Source: CBDUXZ01 sp965371325 [NCBI: uncultured bacterium] (GTDB lineage Bacteria > JAUYMQ01). Taken from it: a DNA stretch of 8,621 nucleotides. The position numbers and the translations under genes were made by a program. The stretch covers positions 1-8,621 of the forward strand of contig CBDUXZ010000062.1 of assembly GCA_965371325.1 (NCBI GenBank), given 5' to 3'. Of the stretch, positions 1 through 4,907 are shown in pieces (within the stretch, counting starts at the first letter, position 1; each line of letters begins with the position of its first letter). The notes under the pieces are model-generated. The model saw only the letters and a list, made by a program, of their open reading frames with translations. It ran no database searches and was not told the DNA's origin.

Positions 1-1
1 C

Positions 2-1450
2 ACGACCTTTACCGTGACGATCCCCATCACGGAGGTCGCCGAGGCTTCGGAGGGAGCGGCGCTGGACCTGGCCACTGAAAGCTCCGTCGCTGTGGAGCTT
101 AGCGAGGCGGCGCTCGGCGGGTTCGAGGATGCCGCCGAAACGCTCCCAGAAGACGCCGAAGATGAGAAGAAACCGCTGGTTCTCGTTGCGGACGACAATA
201 GCGACATGCTCCGCTTCATGTCCGATGCGCTTGGCTCGGATTACCGGGTTATTACCGCCCGGGACGGGATTCGCGCCTTGCGCCTCGCGACCGAGAGACA
301 GCCCGACCTCCTGGTTCTCGACGTCATGATGCCCGGGATCAACGGGATCGAGCTCGTTCGCCGCTTGCGGGAGTCCGAGGTCACATCGAGAGTCCCGATA
401 ATCATGGTGACCGCCCGTGTCGGGCTGGATGAGAAGATCAAGGGAATGCAGCGGGGCGCCAACGACTATCTCTACAAGCCCTTCAGCGTCGCCGAGTTCA
501 AGGCGCGGATATCGGGTCTTCTTCGTCTCCGGAGCATGGAGGGGGAGCTCCAGTCGCGGAACCAGGAGCTCGAGTCGAAGAACGTCCGGCTGGAAGAGCT
601 CATCATCCACCAGGAAAAGCTCTCAGCGCTTGGCGAGCTGCTGGCGGGAACGGCCCACGAGCTGGCGACGCCCATCGCCTACCTTGCCTCCAACGCCCGG
701 ACGCTGGAGGGATACCTGGGTGATCTTGAAATTTTCGTCCGGAAGGCGCTGACCCGTCTGCTCGAGGACGAGTCGATGCAGAGCCTCGCGGAGAAACTCG
801 ATCTGGAAAATATCCTGGAGGACCTCAGCGATCTTTCCCGTGGATTTCTCGAGGGAGGCAACCGGGCCGTGGAGATCCTCAGGAATCTCAAGACCTACTC
901 GCGCAGGGACGCGCAGGCGGTTAGCAGCACGGACCTGCGGGTGTGCATCGAGAGCAGCCTCATGCTTCTTGCCGGCCAGACCAAGGGACGGGTTCAAATC
1001 CATCGCGAGGATGACCCGCAACTCCCGACGATCCGATGCGTAGAGGGTCAGATCAAACAGGTGATCGTGAACCTGGTTGCCAACGCCGCCCAGGCTATTC
1101 CCAAAGAGGGAGAGATCTGGATTACCACGAGGCTCCACCCGAAAGGAGCGCCGGGATTCTCCACCCCCTGTATCGAGCTTTCGGTTCGCGATTCAGGGCG
1201 GGGCATTCCGAAGGACTTGCTCCAGGAGATGTTCCGCCCCTTCGTGACCACGAAGGAGGGGGGGAGCGGGACCGGTCTGGGGTTGCCGATCGCGCGGGAC
1301 ATCGTGAACCGTCACGGCGGGCAGATTTCCGTCGAGAGCGAGCAGGGCCGCGGGACAACCTTTACGGTCTACCTTCCCCTGAGCTCTTTCCCGGATGATC
1401 CGGGGGGAGATTTTACGCCTGGCCCGGGCTCTCTCCCTTCCACTCCTTGA
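2..1450 (+). CDS. Hybrid sensor histidine kinase, 3' part (kinase end - receiver - HisKA - HATPase)
   Basis: Cytoplasmic phosphorelay signalling protein, 5' end outside the window. Numbering uses the GTG at 14 as residue 1, but this GTG is probably an internal Val. The codons before it read TTF, and TTFTVTIP matches the last strand of a HATPase domain, as in GTTFTVYLP at this protein's own C-terminus (448-455). An acidic, Ala-rich linker follows (about 8-52). The receiver domain spans about 53-172: acidic D60/D61, phospho-acceptor D103 in LLVLDVMMP, T133 and K155 in YKPF. A probable coiled coil (about 175-205) leads to the H-box, with H215 in AHELATP. The HATPase has N353/N357 (N-box), D393-G397 (G1), F407/F410 and a GSGTGLGL G2 loop (418-424). 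All catalytic residues are present, so it should be active. No DNA-binding domain or partner regulator is visible, so the output is unknown. Its 3' end overlaps the convergent SDR gene by 38 nt. Confidence 0.92.
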   Translation, partial: TTFTVTIPITEVAEASEGAALDLATESSVAVELSEAALGGFEDAAETLPEDAEDEKKPLVLVADDNSDMLRFMSDALGSDYRVITARDGIRALRLATERQPDLLVLDVMMPGINGIELVRRLRESEVTSRVPIIMVTARVGLDEKIKGMQRGANDYLYKPFSVAEFKARISGLLRLRSMEGELQSRNQELESKNVRLEELIIHQEKLSALGELLAGTAHELATPIAYLASNARTLEGYLGDLEIFVRKALTRLLEDESMQSLAEKLDLENILEDLSDLSRGFLEGGNRAVEILRNLKTYSRRDAQAVSSTDLRVCIESSLMLLAGQTKGRVQIHREDDPQLPTIRCVEGQIKQVIVNLVANAAQAIPKEGEIWITTRLHPKGAPGFSTPCIELSVRDSGRGIPKDLLQEMFRPFVTTKEGGSGTGLGLPIARDIVNRHGGQISVESEQGRGTTFTVYLPLSSFPDDPGGDFTPGPGSLPSTP

Positions 1451-2408
1451 TTCGCCGCATCCCTTCTTCGAAATCCACAGCCGGCGTGTAGCCCAGGAGC
1501 CGGTGAGCTTTTTCCCACCTGAAGACGGTGTTGCGCCCCATCACCGCCACCCCGTAGCGGCTGATGGGAGGGGGCGACTTTTTTCCCAGGAGGCGCCACG
1601 CCCATTCGAGGAGCGTGGCCACCGAGAATGCGACCCCGTAAGGCAATGATCCCGACGGAGGAGGGACCCCCACCGCTTCGCAGAGGCACGTAATGAAACG
1701 GCGTATCTCGACCGGTTCCCGATCCACGGCGAAGAACGCCTCGCCGCCCGCCGCGTCACGTTCCGCGCAGAGAAGGAGTCCGTCCACGACGTTATCGATA
1801 TAACTGAGAGAAACCTGTCCCAGCCCACCCCCCACCAGCAAGAGCTGGCCTTTCCGGGCGAGCCCTTCGATGCGAGGAAGAATAGTCGTGTCTTGCGGAC
1901 CCCAGATCATGTGAGGGCGAAGGGCGGTTGTAAACAGGCTGGCGCCATGGGCCGCCAGCACCCTTTTTTCAGCTTCGGCCTTCGTTGCGCTGTAGTAGTC
2001 CCGATGTCGCGCGGGAATGGGAAGGCTTTCATCGGTGCCGAGGTGATCGTCGAAGGCGAAGATCACGCTCTGTGTGCTTACGTGGACGAGACGCTGAACG
2101 CGTTCTTCCAGGCAGGCGTCGATGACATTCTGTGTTCCCCCGACGTTGCACTGGAAAAACTGCTCGTAGGTACCCCAGTCCGAAGCCAGCGCCGCCACAT
2201 GATAAACGATCTCGGTGCCGCGCGCGGCCTGCGCGACCGATGCGCGATCGGTGATGTCGCCCTCCGAAAGCTCCACGCCGAGCCCTTTCAGCCGACGGGT
2301 ATCGCTTGTCGGCCTCACGAGCGCGCGCACCTTGTCTCCCCGTGATACGAGGCGCTCTACGAGACGCCCGCCGACAAACCCTGTTCCGCCAGTCACGAGT
2401 ACGCTCAT
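1413..2408 (-). CDS. NAD(P)-dependent epimerase/dehydratase (extended SDR, 3-beta-HSD-like)
   Basis: Predicted cytosolic oxidoreductase of 331 residues, normal for extended SDRs. The N-terminal Rossmann motif is GGTGFVG (7-13). DITD (51-54) is the usual adenine-contact region, and HVAA follows at 70-73. The catalytic set is S111/S114 with Y139-xxx-K143 in YYSATK. LRPHMIWGP (163-171) and the SYIDNVVDG stretch (202-210) are typical of the 3-beta-hydroxysteroid dehydrogenase / NAD-epimerase branch. The substrate cannot be read from sequence: a nucleotide sugar, a sterol or hopanoid, or a 3-ketoacyl compound are all possible. The frame stays open to 2447, but the ATG at 2408 is preferred. It puts the Rossmann strand at the very N-terminus and follows a strong GGGAGGGGG ribosome-binding site 6 nt upstream. 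It lies 84 nt behind the methyltransferase gene on the same strand, with no terminator between, so co-transcription is likely. Its 3' end overlaps the sensor-kinase gene. Confidence 0.9.
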   Translation of the reverse strand: MSVLVTGGTGFVGGRLVERLVSRGDKVRALVRPTSDTRRLKGLGVELSEGDITDRASVAQAARGTEIVYHVAALASDWGTYEQFFQCNVGGTQNVIDACLEERVQRLVHVSTQSVIFAFDDHLGTDESLPIPARHRDYYSATKAEAEKRVLAAHGASLFTTALRPHMIWGPQDTTILPRIEGLARKGQLLLVGGGLGQVSLSYIDNVVDGLLLCAERDAAGGEAFFAVDREPVEIRRFITCLCEAVGVPPPSGSLPYGVAFSVATLLEWAWRLLGKKSPPPISRYGVAVMGRNTVFRWEKAHRLLGYTPAVDFEEGMRRIKEWKGESPGQA

Positions 2409-2492
2409 GACGACCCCCTCCCTGATTAATCGAGATGCAGCCCACAAACGCGCCGCGAATAGCCCGATGATCGGTTGCGCGCAGGAACGAAA

Positions 2493-3092
2493 TCAGGCGC
2501 CGGACGAAGGCGCCGGCCGGTGGGCGGCGAGGCGGGCGACGGCTTTTCTATCGCCGGCTTCCAACTCGAAAACGCCCTCCGTGTACTCCTCGATGACAAG
2601 ATCCTCGAAAGCCGCCCTCAGTTCTCCGGGGCGCAGAAGAAAATCGGGGTTCGACGGACGCCCGGCCTTGCTCACACGCGGGTGCTCGGTCGTGAAGGTC
2701 TCGAAGAGTATCCATCCGTCGGGCGCCAGCGCATCCTTCAGTGCGGGCAGAAGATCCCGCTGGAGGTAATTCACGTTCACGATGAGGTCGAATGCGAGGC
2801 CGGCCGATTGCTCTTCCGAAACGAACGGTGCGAGCCCGTGCTCTTCGAGATCGACCACACGTCCCTCGAAGGGAAGGTCCCTTGCCTCGGCCCGTGCCCG
2901 TACACGTGCAACCGCCGGCGCCTCGCGATCGACACCCAGAACGTGAAATCCCAGGGCGGCCAGGTGGAGGGCATGGCGCCCTTCGCCCATCGCGACATCC
3001 AGCGCGCTCCCTCGCGGCACACGGGAGAGCCATTTGAGAACGAAGGCCGAAGGCGAACTCTCCGTCGGGTCTTGGTTGTTTCTTCGATTCAC
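2493..3092 (-). CDS. Class I SAM-dependent methyltransferase (TehB-like)
   Basis: A 199-residue soluble methyltransferase, near the usual TehB-like size. Motif I is LDVAMGEGR (31-39), with a Met where most relatives have Cys. The acidic end of strand 2 is D55 in GVD. D81-L82 is the motif II region. Strand 4 is FDLIVNVNYLQRDLLP (101-116), followed by WILFETFT (127-134). NPDFLLRPGEL (148-158) is a stretch I recall from this subfamily, which is commonly annotated as tellurite-resistance-like or generic methyltransferase. The true methyl acceptor is unknown, and the tellurite label should not be taken literally. Translation begins at a GTG; the upstream frame to the stop at 3174-3176 has no ATG, and the ribosome-binding site is weak. 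On the minus strand a TATACT box (plus-strand 3125-3130) lies about 33 nt upstream of the start and could be its -10. A GTTCC-N6-GGAAC inverted repeat (3096-3111) touches the leader. It probably forms an operon with the SDR gene downstream. Confidence 0.87.
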   Translation of the reverse strand: MNRRNNQDPTESSPSAFVLKWLSRVPRGSALDVAMGEGRHALHLAALGFHVLGVDREAPAVARVRARAEARDLPFEGRVVDLEEHGLAPFVSEEQSAGLAFDLIVNVNYLQRDLLPALKDALAPDGWILFETFTTEHPRVSKAGRPSNPDFLLRPGELRAAFEDLVIEEYTEGVFELEAGDRKAVARLAAHRPAPSSGA

Positions 3093-3504
3093 CGGGTTCC
3101 CGATTTGGAACGAGACCGCGTCGCAGTATACCGCATCTTCCGGATTTCGAGTCTCGCGCCCATGGGATCGGCATCAACCCGTCTTTTCTGGAAACAAAAA
3201 ACCCATTGTTTGACAGAAGGTTGTATGTCCTTTACAGAAATGGCATTAATAGACGCCCGTCCCCACATCCCCGATCGTCTCGACCGATCCCCCTCACATG
3301 GTCGCTCCCCTCGCTGCGCCGTGGGCGCATCAAGGGGCGCTCTGCAGGTTCTCTGGCCGCCCCGGCCGGGGCCCGAAAGGCTCCAATTCCCCGGAATGAT
3401 GCCTGTCGATGTAATCGTTGACAACAGCCCGCAACGGTCTGTAACTTGACTAAAATTTCAATGGGAGCGGGCTCGTGAGAGCATATTGGGGGAGGTGCCT
3501 TAAG
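3093..3504. promoter_or_regulatory. Divergent intergenic region between the methyltransferase and first beta-helix gene
   Basis: This is 412 bases with no supportable gene. It holds an AT-rich patch around 3183-3250, unlike the surrounding GC-rich DNA. That patch includes a TTGACA at 3210-3215 with only a poor partner (TACAGA at 3233-3238, 17-nt spacing). A 14-nt perfect palindrome, GCCCCGGCCGGGGC, lies at 3359-3372. A second TTGACA lies at 3418-3423 near the beta-helix gene. A minus-strand TATACT (3125-3130) and a GTTCC-N6-GGAAC inverted repeat (3096-3111) lie at the methyltransferase end. Open frames crossing the region have no recognisable protein features. No riboswitch was recognised by eye. 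Confidence 0.5.
3418..3447 (+). promoter_or_regulatory. Candidate sigma-70 promoter for the beta-helix genes
   Basis: There is a perfect -35 box TTGACA at 3418-3423, an 18-nt spacer, and TAACTT at 3442-3447 as a weak -10. This would give a leader of roughly 50 nt before the ATG at 3505. A TAAAAT at 3451-3456 is a better -10 by sequence but is too far from the TTGACA (27 nt). The arrangement resembles the TTGACA-18-TAACGT upstream of the gene at 8524. It is inferred from sequence only. Confidence 0.35.
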
Positions 3505-4773
3505 ATGAAGATGTTCAGTGGATCGCTGGCGGTGCTCATCGCGGGAGCCCTGCTGTTTTTCGTTCTGCGTGCGCCGGCGGCGCAGGCGGGGAAGGGAGGC
3601 GCGACCCTCACAGTCGACTGCGACATGGGGGAGTCTCTGCAGACCGATGGCATCGATAAAGCTTGCTCCGGGACCACGATCTCGGTCACGGGAACCTGCA
3701 ACGAAGCCGTGACCGTGGGCATGACCAAGGCCGCGAATCCCCTCTGCCCGGTTTCCGCCCCCTTCGAAGACCTCACGATCAGGGGAACATCCGGAAAGAA
3801 GGGCGCCACCGGCACGACCATTGAGGGTTTCGGCGGGCCCGCGATTACCGTGAACAGCAACGCGATCCGGATCAAGATCGAGGGCCTCACCGTGGGCTCC
3901 GACACAGGCCATGGAATCGCCATTTCCAGCGCCCACCGCGTGACCCTCTCGAACATCACGACGCCGAGCCCCCTGGGCACGGTAGGCGACGGCGTGAACG
4001 TCGACACGCTCAGCACGAACACCGAGGTAAGCTCTTCCACGCTCAACGGCAACGGTGGTGACGGCGTTCAAATGGGCGCCACCTACGGGATGATCAACAA
4101 CGTAACGGCCAATGACAACATGGATGCCGGCATCCACGTGACGGGAGACAACGTCAGCGTGGAGCGCTGCACGGCCCACAACACGGCCGCTTTCGGGAGC
4201 AACGATCAGCAGTTCGGCTTCCAGGTGGCCGGCGCCACGGCGGTTGTCCAGAAGTGCATCGCCCAGGACAACACCGTGGCCCAGTACAACAATACCGGTA
4301 CGAGTACGGGGGTGATCCTGTTCCGCAACACCGCGGGCGACTCGCGCGCCACAGTTGTTCCGGCTTCCGGGAAGGGCGTCTGGGAAGAGGGGAGCGGTAA
4401 CTACATCAGCAATTTCACGGTAACCCGAAACGCCGAGGAGGGCGTTCATCTGGCGGGGGACGGGAATCAGCTGCAGCGAAGCAGCGTGTTCGGAAACGTA
4501 GGCGCGCAGGTGCTCGTCGAGGGGGACAGGAACCTCGTGACTTCCGTCTCCGCGACGCGGCTGGGGGTCGCTCCTGATCCCTTCCTGAGCGGGGAGCCCG
4601 TCTTTAACGTGCTGCCGGTCTCCGAGGCCAATTTCTTCAACAGCACCAGCGCCAGTGTCGAGAGCGGCGCGGGGGTGGGTGAGGGCTACAGCATCCCCGA
4701 TCTCACAACCACGGGGAATCGCAACTCGCGCCGGCCCAGCCTGGCCGGTGACCCGCCGGATACGCTGAAATGA
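3505..4773 (+). CDS. Secreted right-handed parallel beta-helix protein
   Basis: A 422-residue exported protein of the pectate-lyase-like / NosD-like beta-helix class. The ATG at 3505 is chosen over the in-frame GTG at 3475. It follows a strong GGGGGAGG site (3488-3495) at 9-nt spacing and begins directly with a signal peptide: Lys2, a hydrophobic core about 8-21, and a likely cleavage after AQA (residue 28). The mature protein shows short strands capped by turn motifs typical of PbH1 coils: GHGIAI (135-140), GDGVNV (161-166), GDGVQM (185-190), DAGIHV (207-212), FGFQV (237-241), EGVHL (312-316) and AQVLV (334-338). Between them are N-x-x-A/V-x-x-N ladder positions. No polysaccharide-lyase catalytic set, sorting signal or membrane anchor was identified, so enzyme versus structural or binding role is open. 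The next gene is a paralogue; a stem-loop follows the stop. Confidence 0.85.
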   Translation: MKMFSGSLAVLIAGALLFFVLRAPAAQAGKGGATLTVDCDMGESLQTDGIDKACSGTTISVTGTCNEAVTVGMTKAANPLCPVSAPFEDLTIRGTSGKKGATGTTIEGFGGPAITVNSNAIRIKIEGLTVGSDTGHGIAISSAHRVTLSNITTPSPLGTVGDGVNVDTLSTNTEVSSSTLNGNGGDGVQMGATYGMINNVTANDNMDAGIHVTGDNVSVERCTAHNTAAFGSNDQQFGFQVAGATAVVQKCIAQDNTVAQYNNTGTSTGVILFRNTAGDSRATVVPASGKGVWEEGSGNYISNFTVTRNAEEGVHLAGDGNQLQRSSVFGNVGAQVLVEGDRNLVTSVSATRLGVAPDPFLSGEPVFNVLPVSEANFFNSTSASVESGAGVGEGYSIPDLTTTGNRNSRRPSLAGDPPDTLK

Positions 4774-4798
4774 GTGGGGAATACCGCCCAATCCCCCG

Positions 4799-4833
4799 GG
4801 GCGCCGGATGACCGGCGCCCTCCGTGTTTCTTG
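4799..4833 (+). terminator. Stem-loop (likely terminator or attenuator) after the first beta-helix gene
   Basis: A perfect 9-bp GC-rich stem, GGGCGCCGG (4799-4807) with CCGGCGCCC (4812-4820), closes an ATGA loop. A loose T-rich stretch follows (TCCGTGTTTCTT, 4821-4832). It lies 25 nt after the stop codon. The T-tract is interrupted, so termination may be partial and some transcript could read into the next beta-helix gene. Confidence 0.6.
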
Positions 4834-4842
4834 AGGCTCAAG
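4830..4842. repeat. 13-nt palindrome upstream of the second beta-helix gene
   Basis: The sequence CTTGAG-G-CTCAAG is a perfect inverted repeat with a 1-nt centre, directly after the stem-loop and 65 nt before the ATG at 4908. It could be a dimeric regulator site or part of the leader fold. No clear promoter boxes surround it, so the role is speculative. Confidence 0.25.
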
Positions 4843-4907
4843 CTTTGCGCGCAATGAACGAAAGAAACTGTAGGCCCCCCATTCATCCCGCCGGCCCGAG
4901 GAGCCCC

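Noticed and set aside
2493-3092. Calling the methyltransferase a tellurite-resistance gene (tehB)
   Set aside because: Similarity to that broad group does not establish the substrate. No tehA-like or other ter gene is nearby.
2475-3449. 324-codon plus-strand frame over the methyltransferase gene
   Set aside because: The opposite strand carries clear SAM-methyltransferase motifs; the plus-strand translation shows none and runs into non-coding DNA.
3232-4854. 540-codon open frame on the minus strand across the first beta-helix gene
   Set aside because: It lies antisense to a gene with a signal peptide, good ribosome-binding site and beta-helix motifs. Its translation is Arg/His/Gly-rich with no recognisable domain. 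Long antisense frames are expected opposite GC-rich genes.
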